From Alphaproteobacteria bacterium (GTDB taxonomy: Bacteria; Pseudomonadota; Alphaproteobacteria; Sphingomonadales; Emcibacteraceae), in assembly GCA_020446675.1 (NCBI GenBank), contig JAGREE010000013.1, forward strand, positions 47,304-111,303: DNA of 64,000 nt, given 5' to 3'. Below the pieces are notes generated by a model. That model saw only the letters and a program-made list of their open reading frames with translations, made no database searches and was not told where the DNA came from. Positions within the stretch are counted from its first letter, which is position 1, and each line of letters starts with the position of its first letter. Positions 9,670-19,194 of this stretch are shown piece after piece. A program made the position numbers and the translations under genes.

Positions 9670-9953
9670 GCGCCGACGAAAATGGATACATCCGAAAAAT
9701 AAAAATCTGCAATGAACGGGGGTTGCATGCGCGTGCATCTGCCAAATTTGTTGGTCTTGCCAATGAATATGATGCAACTGTTACCGTATCAAAAGATGGG
9801 GTCTCCGTTTGTGGTACGTCAATCATGGGACTTATGATGCTGGCAGCCGGCATTGGTGAGGAAATCACTATTCGTGTTGAAGGACCGGAAAAGGACCAGC
9901 TTTTAGAGGCAATTGAAAAGCTGGTTGGGGATAAATTCGGAGAGGGCAGCTAA
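9666..9953 (+). CDS. ptsH: Phosphocarrier protein HPr
   Basis: 95 residues. The active-site His21 is in NERGLHARASAKFV, and the regulatory serine (Ser52) sits in TSIMGLMMLA, the expected target of HprK encoded upstream. HPr receives phosphate from enzyme I (not in this window) and passes it to the EIIA encoded immediately before. The 4-base overlap with the EIIA gene implies coupled translation. An N-terminal extension of about 8 residues before the first beta strand is common in alphaproteobacterial HPr. Confidence 0.95.
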   Translation: MSADENGYIRKIKICNERGLHARASAKFVGLANEYDATVTVSKDGVSVCGTSIMGLMMLAAGIGEEITIRVEGPEKDQLLEAIEKLVGDKFGEGS

Positions 9954-10099
9954 ACATTTCCTTTCTGGCTGTTAAGTATTTTTTCAATATATAGATATAT
10001 AAAGATTTCTTTATGCTTGCCATTTTAAGCGAAGGCGAGTATAGGATGAGTAATTTTAATGATCATTATATCAAGAGTATAAAAAAGGACTTCAATCCA

Positions 10100-11395
10100 A
10101 TGACAGACTTCACAGACTATAAAGTCAAGGATATTTCAGGGGCCGGTTGGGGCCGTCGTGAAATTGAAATTGCAGAAACAGAAATGCCGGGCCTTATGGC
10201 TCTACGCGAAGAGTTTGGTAAATCACAACCATTGAAGGGAGCCAGAATTGCGGGTTGTCTGCATATGACTATCCAGACTGCCGTTCTGATGGAGACCCTT
10301 ATCGCGCTAGGGGCAGAGGTGCGCTGGTCATCCTGTAATATTTTCTCAACTCAGGATCATGCGGCTGCGGCCATGGCTGCTGCAAAAATTCCCGTATTTG
10401 CCTGGAAAGGAATGAGTGAAGAAGAATTTAACTGGTGTATTCGTGAAACGATTGTTGGCCCTAATGGCTGGCGTCCTAATATGATACTTGATGATGGTGG
10501 TGATCTGACGGCAATGGTTTATAAGGATTTTCCTGAACTTCTGGATGATATCAAAGGAATTTCCGAAGAAACGACGACAGGCGTGCTTCGTCTTTACCAG
10601 ATGGAAAAGGAAGGAAGACTGACCGTCCCTGCCATTAACGTGAATGACAGTGTAACCAAATCAAAATTTGATAATCTATATGGATGCCGTGAAAGTCTGG
10701 TGGATGGTATCAAGCGTGCAACCGATGTAATGGTTGCCGGTAAAGTCTGTGTCGTTGCAGGGTTTGGTGATGTGGGTAAGGGCTCAGCAGCTTCTTTAAG
10801 AAGTCAGGGCGCCCGTGTTCTGGTCACTGAAATCGACCCAATCTGTGCTTTACAGGCGGCAATGGAAGGCTATGAAGTGGTCACCTTGGACAATGCCGCA
10901 TCACGGGGTGATATATTTGTTACCTGTACCGGCAATTTTGATGTCATCACCATCGACCATATGAGAAAAATGAAAGACCGGGCCATTGTCTGTAATATCG
11001 GACATTTTGATTCTGAAATTCAGATTGCAGCTCTTTCAAATTATAAATGGGAAGAAGTGAAACCTCAGGTGGATGAAGTTATTTTCCCTGATGGCAAACG
11101 TCTGATTGTGCTTGCAAAAGGCCGTCTGGTTAATCTTGGGTGTGCTACGGGGCACCCTAGCTTTGTAATGAGCGCCTCATTTACCAATCAGGTTCTTGCC
11201 CAGATGGAACTTTTTAACAATACGGCTGATTACAAAAATAAAGTATATGTTCTGCCAAAACATCTTGATGAAAAAGTGGCATCGCTTCATCTTGCCCGAC
11301 TGGGTGTTCAACTGACAAAACTGAATAAAGAGCAGGCGGATTATATTGGCGTAAGTCAGGAAGGTCCATTTAAGCCTGATCATTATCGATACTAA
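10100..11395 (+). CDS. ahcY: Adenosylhomocysteinase
   Basis: Cleaves S-adenosylhomocysteine to adenosine and homocysteine, clearing the by-product of methylation. The frame is open further upstream to 10013, but the conserved family start [13 protein letters not shown] begins at 10100, so I place the start there (431 residues), with AAGGAC before it. The NAD-binding loop [16 protein letters not shown], the [13 protein letters not shown] segment and the C-terminal end FKPDHYRY are all present. The leader of about 145 bases (9954-10099) shows no riboswitch I could recognise. A strong terminator follows, so the gene is probably monocistronic. Confidence 0.97.
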   Translation: MTDFTDYKVKDISGAGWGRREIEIAETEMPGLMALREEFGKSQPLKGARIAGCLHMTIQTAVLMETLIALGAEVRWSSCNIFSTQDHAAAAMAAAKIPVFAWKGMSEEEFNWCIRETIVGPNGWRPNMILDDGGDLTAMVYKDFPELLDDIKGISEETTTGVLRLYQMEKEGRLTVPAINVNDSVTKSKFDNLYGCRESLVDGIKRATDVMVAGKVCVVAGFGDVGKGSAASLRSQGARVLVTEIDPICALQAAMEGYEVVTLDNAASRGDIFVTCTGNFDVITIDHMRKMKDRAIVCNIGHFDSEIQIAALSNYKWEEVKPQVDEVIFPDGKRLIVLAKGRLVNLGCATGHPSFVMSASFTNQVLAQMELFNNTADYKNKVYVLPKHLDEKVASLHLARLGVQLTKLNKEQADYIGVSQEGPFKPDHYRY

Positions 11396-11416
11396 ATTCA
11401 CTTTGATGAAAAATTT

Positions 11417-11454
11417 AAAGCCTGTTCATGAATGATTAACCATGAACAGGCTTT
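11417..11454 (+). terminator. Rho-independent terminator of ahcY
   Basis: A perfect 14-bp stem (aaagcctgttcatg paired with catgaacaggcttt) with a 10-base loop is followed by a T-rich tract, 21 bases after the ahcY stop. Confidence 0.92.
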
Positions 11455-11509
11455 TCTTTTGCTATTAAACTGGTTATTTTATTGACTGTTAAGTGCTTGA
11501 TTAATATCC

Positions 11510-14047
11510 GTGAAGGGATTTTTTACAATTCGCTTTAGATTGTATATTAAAGTTTTAAATACAGCTTTATTGGCATTTGTGTTTTCTAATACATATGCCA
11601 GTGCGGATATTTTTGCGGGTATTGATTTTGGTTCAGATCAGAATAATCAGTTTATTATTGCTCTAACCCTGTTTTTTATCCTGACGCTTTCCCTTATTTT
11701 CTGGTTAATTTATCAACGTACACAGATAGCAAATGCGCTGAAAAGGACAAAGATCAATGAAGATTATCTTAAAAAAATAATCTCCCAGCGTCAGGACAGT
11801 TTCCTGCTATGGAACAGTAATAAAGAACTGCTAATAAGTTCGACAATTGATATTCGTTTTGAGGATGAAACCGTACCCGATAATCTTGATGATCTCAAAT
11901 CAAGATTTTCCCTTCTGGATCAGGCACGGTTTGATGGTAATCTGAACAATCTGCTTTCCGATGGGACCGAATTCTCCCAATCCGTTGATCTTAATCAGTT
12001 TAATATGCATTTGCTGATTTCAGGCAATAAAATTTCTATCGGCAGTGCAATGGAAGACTGCTATGTCGTCTGGATAAAAGATAATACCATCGCCGAAAAA
12101 ATACAGCGATATCAAACTCTGGAATCTCAGGAAAGAAGTGACAGGGCGCGCCTTCTTGAAAATGCACTGAACAGGGCAAAATTTCCGATCTGGATCAGAG
12201 GGGAAGACCTCAATCTGCTATGGGTGAATAATGCTTATGTTGAGGCCGTTGATGGCGGTAGTTTCAGCAATGTCATCAAAAATAATCTTGAACTTGCTAT
12301 TAACACGCTTGGGGTCAACATCAGAAGCATGGCTGAAAATGTAAGCCAGCGCGGTGAGCCGAGTTCTGAAAGCCATTTTGTAGTTATTAATGGTGAGCGC
12401 CGCTCAATGGATTTTCACAATATTCCATATGAAATTGATGATCATAAGGAAGCTATTCTTGGATATGCGCAGGATATTACTGAGCTGGAAGAGGCACGTG
12501 GCAGCCTGGCCGATCATACTGAATCTTACGCGGAAACCCTGGACCAGTTTTCCTCTGCTGTTGCTATTTTCGATAGCGGAATGAGACTTGAATATTATAA
12601 CAAAGCATATATACGCCTTTGGGGGCTTCCGGAAAGCTTATTATTCAGCCATCCGCATTACGGTGAAATTCTTGAAGCTTTAAGAGAAGCAAGAAAATTA
12701 CCGGAGCAGGCAAATTTCCCGGAATGGAAGAAAAAACAGCTTGATGCCTATACCAAGGTGATTGACCCGGTGGAATCAATGATGCATTTGCCTGATGGCA
12801 AGACTCTCCGCGTCGTTATGCAGCAGCATCCTCTTGGTGGGATGCTGGTGTTTTATGAGGATGTCACTGACTATTTTGCTCTCGAAAGTTCCTATAATAC
12901 CCTGATCGCTGTACAGCGGGAAACGCTTGATAATCTGCATGAAGGGATTGCCGTGTTCGGTGTTGATGGTCGGCTTCAGCTATTTAATGATGGTTTTATT
13001 GACATATGGGAGATTAAATCAGATTTTCTTCAATCGAAACCACATGCAATTGATGTTCTAAATCGTTGTGCTGAATTATTTGAAAGCAGCAGTCCGATTG
13101 AGGAATTCAAAAATCTGATCGTCGGTGGTGAAGTGAAGAAAGAAGCGTCCGCCGGACAATTTAAACTGAAAAATGAGAAAGTCATCAACTTCTCTCTCGT
13201 ACCGCTGCCTGATGGGGCGGTTCTTGTGATATTTATTGATGTTACAGATAGTTACAGGGTTGAATATTCACTGCGCAAACATAATGAAGCCCTTGAGGAA
13301 GCGCAAAATATCAAAACAGATTTCCTTGCCCATATGTCTTATGAACTGCGCAATCCGCTTAATAGTGTGCTTGGCTTTGCAGAGCTTCTTGAAAAAGAAT
13401 ATCAGGGCCCACTGAATGATGAACAACATCAATATATGCGCAATATATTAAGTGCATCAGATTATCTTCTTGATCTGATAAATGACATTCTTGACCTTTC
13501 TGTTATTGAAGCAGGCGGGCTTTATATTGAAGCGGCGGATTTTGATGTTAATGAAACCATTAATGGGGTCGTCAGCAAACTTGAAGAACGGATAAAGCAG
13601 AAATCCATTCAACTTGATGTTTCTCTGGACAATAACCTGACATTGGTTCATGGCGATGAGAAACGCATTCAGCATTCCATTTCCAATCTGTTGAGCAATG
13701 CTGTTAAATTTACGCCGGAAGCCGGCCATGTTACGGTTAAAACGTGGCAGGATGACGACTTTTATTATATCAGCGTACAGGATGACGGGATCGGAATCAG
13801 TCATGATGAATTTGATGATATTTTTGATAAATTTTACACGGGTTCAAACGTTCCGAAAGGAAAGGGAACTGGACTTGGACTGTCGCTGGTAAAAATATTT
13901 ATTGAAAAGCATGGCGGAAAAATACTTGTTGAAAGTAATCTTGGTATGGGAACGGAAATGATCTGCAAACTGCCTAAAAATTTCCCTATTTCTGATGAAT
14001 TGTCAGCAGTAGAAACAATTCATGAAATAAATCAGTTGCCTATATGA
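11510..14047 (+). CDS. divL: DivL-type PAS pseudo-histidine-kinase (Tyr at phospho-acceptor site)
   Basis: 845 residues. Two hydrophobic segments lie at roughly residues 10-30 and 42-65, followed by tandem PAS modules (about residues 220-560) and a HisKA-HATPase core. The H-box reads FLAHMSYELRNPLNS: Tyr611 occupies the position of the phospho-acceptor His. This substitution defines DivL, the cell-cycle scaffold that reads DivK phosphorylation state and modulates CckA in Caulobacter. The ATPase motifs NLLSNAVKFTP, DDGIGIS and GKGTGLGLSLV are intact. A His lies three residues earlier (608) but aligns with a non-acceptor site. It starts with GTG and overlaps tsaE by 4 bases, an arrangement seen in other alphaproteobacteria. 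Confidence 0.9.
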   Translation: MKGFFTIRFRLYIKVLNTALLAFVFSNTYASADIFAGIDFGSDQNNQFIIALTLFFILTLSLIFWLIYQRTQIANALKRTKINEDYLKKIISQRQDSFLLWNSNKELLISSTIDIRFEDETVPDNLDDLKSRFSLLDQARFDGNLNNLLSDGTEFSQSVDLNQFNMHLLISGNKISIGSAMEDCYVVWIKDNTIAEKIQRYQTLESQERSDRARLLENALNRAKFPIWIRGEDLNLLWVNNAYVEAVDGGSFSNVIKNNLELAINTLGVNIRSMAENVSQRGEPSSESHFVVINGERRSMDFHNIPYEIDDHKEAILGYAQDITELEEARGSLADHTESYAETLDQFSSAVAIFDSGMRLEYYNKAYIRLWGLPESLLFSHPHYGEILEALREARKLPEQANFPEWKKKQLDAYTKVIDPVESMMHLPDGKTLRVVMQQHPLGGMLVFYEDVTDYFALESSYNTLIAVQRETLDNLHEGIAVFGVDGRLQLFNDGFIDIWEIKSDFLQSKPHAIDVLNRCAELFESSSPIEEFKNLIVGGEVKKEASAGQFKLKNEKVINFSLVPLPDGAVLVIFIDVTDSYRVEYSLRKHNEALEEAQNIKTDFLAHMSYELRNPLNSVLGFAELLEKEYQGPLNDEQHQYMRNILSASDYLLDLINDILDLSVIEAGGLYIEAADFDVNETINGVVSKLEERIKQKSIQLDVSLDNNLTLVHGDEKRIQHSISNLLSNAVKFTPEAGHVTVKTWQDDDFYYISVQDDGIGISHDEFDDIFDKFYTGSNVPKGKGTGLGLSLVKIFIEKHGGKILVESNLGMGTEMICKLPKNFPISDELSAVETIHEINQLPI

Positions 14048-14520
14048 TCCTAAAAGAATTTTATCTTAAAGATATCAATGCGAGCCGTCGTTTGGCCGCT
14101 TCTCTTGCGCCACTGCTTAGGACTGGGGACATACTGGCATTAAACGGTGATCTGGGGTCCGGGAAAACAGAATTCTGCCGGGCGATTATCCACGCTCTGG
14201 GCTATCATGAAGATGTGCCAAGCCCGACATTTAACCTGGTGCAGATTTATGAACCGGACCTTGATGACATCAATACACCTGCCGTCTGGCATATTGATCT
14301 TTACCGTCTTGAAAATATGACCGAAATATATGAGCTTGGCATAGAAGAAGGGTTCGATACGGCCGTGACAATGATTGAATGGCCTGACCGGATGGGCAAT
14401 AGTCTGCCGGAAGGGCATCTTGGAATTACGCTGTCAATGACTGAAAAAAAAGGGGCTAGAAATATTGTTCTTGAAGGAAATGACTATTGGCAGTCAAGAC
14501 TTAAGGATTTAAACTTTTAA
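14044..14520 (+). CDS. tsaE: tRNA threonylcarbamoyladenosine biosynthesis ATPase TsaE
   Basis: 158 residues. The P-loop GDLGSGKTEFCRAI lies near residues 37-50, followed by the family motif VPSPTFNLVQIYE and the downstream WHIDLYRLE and EWPDR segments. TsaE is the ATPase subunit working with TsaB and TsaD to make t6A37 on ANN-reading tRNAs. It overlaps divL by 4 bases and is one base from the next gene, so this is a tight operon running through addA. Confidence 0.95.
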   Translation: MILKEFYLKDINASRRLAASLAPLLRTGDILALNGDLGSGKTEFCRAIIHALGYHEDVPSPTFNLVQIYEPDLDDINTPAVWHIDLYRLENMTEIYELGIEEGFDTAVTMIEWPDRMGNSLPEGHLGITLSMTEKKGARNIVLEGNDYWQSRLKDLNF

Positions 14521-14521
14521 T

Positions 14522-16240
14522 ATGCAGCGATCAGAAAAAATAAGATTGTTTTTAAAAGATATCGGATGGAAAGGGGCGGAGGTTACCCCCCTTGCCGGAG
14601 ATGCTTCATTCAGACGGTATGATCGGGTGGTGCTGAACGGACAGAAGGCTGTTCTGATGGATGCGCCCCCTGAGTTTGAAGACACGCGGCCATTTGTCGC
14701 TGTCGCCAGTTATTTGCGTGATCTCGGCCTTGCGGCACCCAAAATACTGGCGCGTGATTTTGAAGAGGGTTTTTTACTGCTGGAAGATCTGGGCGACAAT
14801 CTGTTTAAAACAGTATTGGAAAAGGACCCCTTACAGGAACTTACCCTTTATAAAAAGGCGGTTGATGAATTGGTTCTGATCAACAGATTTGATCCACCGT
14901 CAGAACTCCCTTACGGAGAAGGAAAATATACGCTTCCCCATTATGATATGGATCTGTTGCTGAATGAAATTTTTCTTTTTTCAGACTGGTATTATCCGGC
15001 CCTGACCGGGAAAAGAATGCCATTCAAGAAGCGGCAGGAATATGCAGAGCTTTGGAAAAATGTGCTGGCAAAAGTAAGTACGGCAAAAGAATGTCTGGTG
15101 CTACGGGACTATCATGCGGAAAACCTGTTGTCGCTTGAGAATGGAAAAATAGGCATGCTTGATTTTCAGGATGCTGTAATCGGACATGCGGCTTATGATC
15201 TGGTTTCACTGCTACAGGATGCGAGGCGGGATGTTGACTCCGACACAGAAGAAAAAATGGTTGACTATATGGCCGATAAACTTGGCCGTGATAAGCAAAT
15301 ATTTAAAGAACATTATGCCATTTTAGGCGCCCAGCGGGACACCAAAATCATTGGTATTTTTGCCAGGCTGTTTTTGCGGGATGGCAAGGATACATATCTG
15401 AAACTTATCCCGCGGATGTGGGGGCTGCTTGAGCGGTGTTTTGAGCATCCAGTGCTTGAGGATATCAAAATCTGGATGGACCGTGAGGTGCCGGAAAAAA
15501 GGAACAGTCCATTTAAACCGCAGCGATTGGGACCGGACCATGCCATGATACTGGCCGCGGGCCTTGGCAAAAGAATGAGACCGCTTACCGATAATATTCC
15601 CAAACCGCTTATAAAAATTGCCGACAAAACCTTACTGGCCTACAGTCTGGATGCATTGGCGGCAGCGGGCATTAAATACGCGGTGGTCAACAAGCATCAT
15701 TATGCCGAACAGATAGATCAGTTTATCGCAGAGCGGAAAGACTGGCGGCCAAAGGTCACATTGTCTGATGAGAGTGATGAATTGCTGGACAGTGGCGGTG
15801 GTGTAAAAAAAGCTCTCCCCTTGCTGGGCAATAAGCCTTTTTTTATTTTAAATAGTGATATGCTCTGGACCAGTCATCATCAGGATGCGTTGCTCAGACT
15901 GGCAACTGCCTGGTGTGATGATATGGATATACTGATGCTGCTTATCAGGCGCCATGAAGCATATGGTCATGACGGCCCGGGGGATTTTCATATGGCCCGG
16001 GATGGACGCCTGACTTTCCGGGGCGATGATCCCAATAGTGATTATTTTTATGGCGGCGTGCTTATTATGCGCCCGGAATGTTTTGATGGAATTGAAGACA
16101 GGATTTTTTCCCTCCGGAAAATTTTTCGAAATTCTGCCGCCAAGGGACGTTTATATGGTTTGCCCCATGAAGGTTCATGGTATCATGTCGGCACACCGGA
16201 ATCCGTAAAGCAGACGGAGCAACTTCTTAAGGGGGAGTGA
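14522..16240 (+). CDS. AmgK-MurU fusion: sugar-1-kinase plus MurNAc-1-P uridylyltransferase
   Basis: 572 residues with two enzymes in one chain. Residues 1 to about 330 are an APH-fold kinase: GDASFRRYDRV nucleotide loop, then the catalytic LRDYHAENLL and LDFQDAVIGH motifs, as in AmgK (anomeric MurNAc/GlcNAc kinase). From about residue 341 a nucleotidyltransferase begins with MILAAGLGKRMRPLTDNIPK, the MurU signature, with the metal site FILNSDMLW and the C-terminal WYHVGTPESV. In Pseudomonas the two are separate neighbours in the cell-wall recycling route that bypasses GlmU and gives intrinsic fosfomycin tolerance. It lies one base after tsaE and overlaps addB by 4 bases. Confidence 0.92.
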   Translation: MQRSEKIRLFLKDIGWKGAEVTPLAGDASFRRYDRVVLNGQKAVLMDAPPEFEDTRPFVAVASYLRDLGLAAPKILARDFEEGFLLLEDLGDNLFKTVLEKDPLQELTLYKKAVDELVLINRFDPPSELPYGEGKYTLPHYDMDLLLNEIFLFSDWYYPALTGKRMPFKKRQEYAELWKNVLAKVSTAKECLVLRDYHAENLLSLENGKIGMLDFQDAVIGHAAYDLVSLLQDARRDVDSDTEEKMVDYMADKLGRDKQIFKEHYAILGAQRDTKIIGIFARLFLRDGKDTYLKLIPRMWGLLERCFEHPVLEDIKIWMDREVPEKRNSPFKPQRLGPDHAMILAAGLGKRMRPLTDNIPKPLIKIADKTLLAYSLDALAAAGIKYAVVNKHHYAEQIDQFIAERKDWRPKVTLSDESDELLDSGGGVKKALPLLGNKPFFILNSDMLWTSHHQDALLRLATAWCDDMDILMLLIRRHEAYGHDGPGDFHMARDGRLTFRGDDPNSDYFYGGVLIMRPECFDGIEDRIFSLRKIFRNSAAKGRLYGLPHEGSWYHVGTPESVKQTEQLLKGE

Positions 16241-19194
16241 TGCCAAGACGGCTTGGAAAAAATCCCGAAATTTATAATATCCCGGCTCATCTGTCATTTG
16301 TTGATGCCCTTGCCGAAGGTGTTATTGCCCGTTTTGGCAGTGATCCACTGTCCCTTAGTCAGGTTATGATTTTGCTGCCCAATCGCCGGGCGGTGCGTTC
16401 GCTACGGGATGCCTTTTTACGGCATAGCAACGGTAAATCGACAATATTGCCCAATATGCAGCCAATCGGCGATGTGGACGAAGACGGGCTGATTATGGGC
16501 GGAGGGACATTATTTGACGATCTGGATATAAAGCCGGCTGTGCCGACCTATATCCGGCAAATAATTCTGATGAATATCATCCATAGCTGGTATGATAAAA
16601 GTCTGGAAGAAAAGCCGGAAAATGCGGCTTGTGCCGTACTTGCGCAGGCATTGGGGGAACTTCTCGATCAGGTTCAGACCGAGCAGATCAGCTTCGCCGA
16701 TCTGGAAGAGATTGTCCCGGAGCAATATGCTATCCACTGGCAGGAAACGTTAAAATTCCTGCGTATTTTAACGGAATACTGGCCGGAGGTCTTGGCCGAA
16801 ACCGGATATATGGATATGGCAGTCAGACGAAATACCCTGCTGGCCAGCTTGCGGGAGATGTGGCTTGAAAATCCGCCCACATTCCCGATTATTGCAGCCG
16901 GATCAACCGGGTCAGTCAAGGCAACTTCAGCACTATTGGAAGTGATCGCAAGGCTGCCGAAGGGAATGGTGATATTGCCGGGGGTTGATCAGGACCTTGA
17001 TGATGGAAGCTGGGATGCGATTGAAGACAGTCATCCGCAGGCGACTATGAAGCATCTTCTGGACGCGATTGGTGTCGACCGTATTGAAGTAAATAGCTGG
17101 TCGGGTAAAGATGAAGATAGAGACCATATAAAAACACGTCTGTTTCGTGAAATCATGAGGCCTGCGCAAACAACGGATCAGTGGCGTGATCTAAAATGGA
17201 AGCCGTTGGATGCCATGGGGAATATCCGGCAGATTGTCACGCCGGGTACACGTGAGGAAGCGGGGATCATCGCCCTGCTGATGCGGGAACAGTTAGAAAA
17301 ACCAGGAAAAACAGCGGCTTTGGTTACGCCGGACCGCATGCTAGCAAGACAAGTGGCTGGTGAATTAAAAAGATGGGATATTGAAATTGATGATAGTGCC
17401 GGAACCCCGCTTTTTAATACGGCACCGGGAATTTTTCTGCGGTTTTGTGCCGAGATGGTATCGGAAAAATTAGCCCCGATACCCCTGATGAGTACTCTTA
17501 AACATCCGTTTTCGGCTGGTGGTAAAAATATTGGTGACTTCCGTGACCGGGTCAGAAAATTTGAACGATATTGCCTGCGTGGCGTAAGACCGGCACCCGG
17601 CATTAACGGCATAGAAATGCTCTTTAAACATGAAAGTGCCGCTGATGATGACCTGACCAACTGGTGGTTTGACCTAAGTCAGATCATTGAGCCATTTGCC
17701 AATTTATTTCAGAAAAAAAATGCCGATTTTGGGGAGATGTTAAGTGCCCATATTGAAATGGCGGAGAAACTTGCGGCAACTGATGAGGTAAGCGGGGACA
17801 CTGTTCTTTGGAAAGGCGATGCAGGCGAGGAAGCCGCCAAGCTGATTGAAGAGCTGATCGAGGCTGCTCCGTACCTGCGCCATTTTAAAGCGGATCAGTA
17901 TAGTGCGCTTTTTGATCAGTTCATGAGCAAAGTCACAGTCAGAAAAAAATATGGCCAGCACCCGCGGCTTAATATTTGGGGACCGCTTGAAGCCCGCCTG
18001 CAGCATGCTGACCTGATGATTCTGTCCGGCCTTAATGAAGGAATTTGGCCGCCTGAACCATCGGTTGACCCGTGGATGAGCCGGCCAATGAGGCGGGATT
18101 TCGGCTTGCCGGATCTGGACCAGAAAATTGGGCTAAGTGCCCATGATTTTGTACAGACCGCATCGGCAGAGAATGTGGTTATCACCCGTGCTGAAAAGCA
18201 GGATGGTACACCAATGGTAAAATCGCGCTGGCTGTCCCGCCTTCATGCGCTTATCGGCGATGATCATCATAAAGCGGATAGTAAGATGTGGCTGCACTGG
18301 TACGAGGGGCTTGATCGTCCGGATCAACCGATTAATATTGAACCGCCAAAACCGACGCCGCCGGTATCCTCCAGACCACGGGAGCTTTCCGTGACCCGAA
18401 TTCAGCTTTGGATGCAGGACCCATATAGCCTTTATGCCAGTAAAATCCTGAGACTGAAAAAACTTGATGACCTTGATCAGGACCCGGGTGCCATTGATAA
18501 AGGGGTAATTATTCATGACATTCTGGCGGATTTCATGGGGAGTTATAAAGATCACCTGCCGGATGACGCGGAAGAAAAACTTATTGAAATTGCCCGCAAA
18601 TATTTTGCCGATGCCATCGACAGACCGACAGTCCGAGCCTTCTGGTGGCCACGGTTTAAGCAGATTGCCAAATGGTTTATTGAGACCGAAACAGATCGCA
18701 GAAAAACAATGAAAACACTGCTAACGGAAACAGAAGGGAAAATTGAAATTGATGTCCCATTGGGCCCGTTTAAGCTTACCGCTCGTGCCGACAGGATTGA
18801 TCAGTTTGCGGATGGCAGTTTAAGCATCATTGATTATAAAACCGGACTTCCACCAACACTCCGGGCCTTAAAGGCGGGCTATGCCCCGCAATTGCCACTT
18901 GAAGCGGCGATTGCCATCAAGGGCGGGTTTTCACTTCTTCCGGCATCAACGGTGTCAGAACTTTCCTATTGGCAGCTTTCAGGGGGTGAGCAGGCAGGAA
19001 AAATCACCCCGTTTAATGAAAGCAAGAAAATTGATGTCATGGATGAAAGCATTACCGCTTATGAAGGATTAAAAAATCTTGTTGTGACATTTGATCATGA
19101 TCATATCCCCTATTTAAGCAGTCCAAACCCACTTGAAAAAGGCTACGGTGAGTTTGATCATCTTGCCCGCGCAAAAGAATGGGGGGATGTCTGA
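16237..19194 (+). CDS. addB: AddB double-strand break repair subunit (helicase-like/nuclease)
   Basis: 985 residues, the usual size for alphaproteobacterial AddB. The N-terminal part has the degenerate helicase fold with PNRRAVRSLRDAFL, the middle has the UvrD-like segments ILSGLNEGIWPPE and VDPWMSRP, and the C-terminal nuclease domain has the PD-(D/E)XK core LTARADRIDQ and LSIIDYKTG. With AddA it processes broken DNA ends for RecA loading, replacing RecBCD. No Cys residues of the iron-sulfur-bound Firmicutes form were found around the nuclease. It overlaps amgK-murU by 4 bases and addA by one base. Confidence 0.95.
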   Translation: MMPRRLGKNPEIYNIPAHLSFVDALAEGVIARFGSDPLSLSQVMILLPNRRAVRSLRDAFLRHSNGKSTILPNMQPIGDVDEDGLIMGGGTLFDDLDIKPAVPTYIRQIILMNIIHSWYDKSLEEKPENAACAVLAQALGELLDQVQTEQISFADLEEIVPEQYAIHWQETLKFLRILTEYWPEVLAETGYMDMAVRRNTLLASLREMWLENPPTFPIIAAGSTGSVKATSALLEVIARLPKGMVILPGVDQDLDDGSWDAIEDSHPQATMKHLLDAIGVDRIEVNSWSGKDEDRDHIKTRLFREIMRPAQTTDQWRDLKWKPLDAMGNIRQIVTPGTREEAGIIALLMREQLEKPGKTAALVTPDRMLARQVAGELKRWDIEIDDSAGTPLFNTAPGIFLRFCAEMVSEKLAPIPLMSTLKHPFSAGGKNIGDFRDRVRKFERYCLRGVRPAPGINGIEMLFKHESAADDDLTNWWFDLSQIIEPFANLFQKKNADFGEMLSAHIEMAEKLAATDEVSGDTVLWKGDAGEEAAKLIEELIEAAPYLRHFKADQYSALFDQFMSKVTVRKKYGQHPRLNIWGPLEARLQHADLMILSGLNEGIWPPEPSVDPWMSRPMRRDFGLPDLDQKIGLSAHDFVQTASAENVVITRAEKQDGTPMVKSRWLSRLHALIGDDHHKADSKMWLHWYEGLDRPDQPINIEPPKPTPPVSSRPRELSVTRIQLWMQDPYSLYASKILRLKKLDDLDQDPGAIDKGVIIHDILADFMGSYKDHLPDDAEEKLIEIARKYFADAIDRPTVRAFWWPRFKQIAKWFIETETDRRKTMKTLLTETEGKIEIDVPLGPFKLTARADRIDQFADGSLSIIDYKTGLPPTLRALKAGYAPQLPLEAAIAIKGGFSLLPASTVSELSYWQLSGGEQAGKITPFNESKKIDVMDESITAYEGLKNLVVTFDHDHIPYLSSPNPLEKGYGEFDHLARAKEWGDV

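Noticed and set aside
10013..10099. N-terminal extension of ahcY
   Set aside because: The extra 29 residues are not family-like, and [13 protein letters not shown] at 10100 is the standard start.
9954..10099. SAH or SAM riboswitch in the ahcY leader
   Set aside because: No conserved core or convincing pairing could be recognised by eye; a covariance-model scan would decide.
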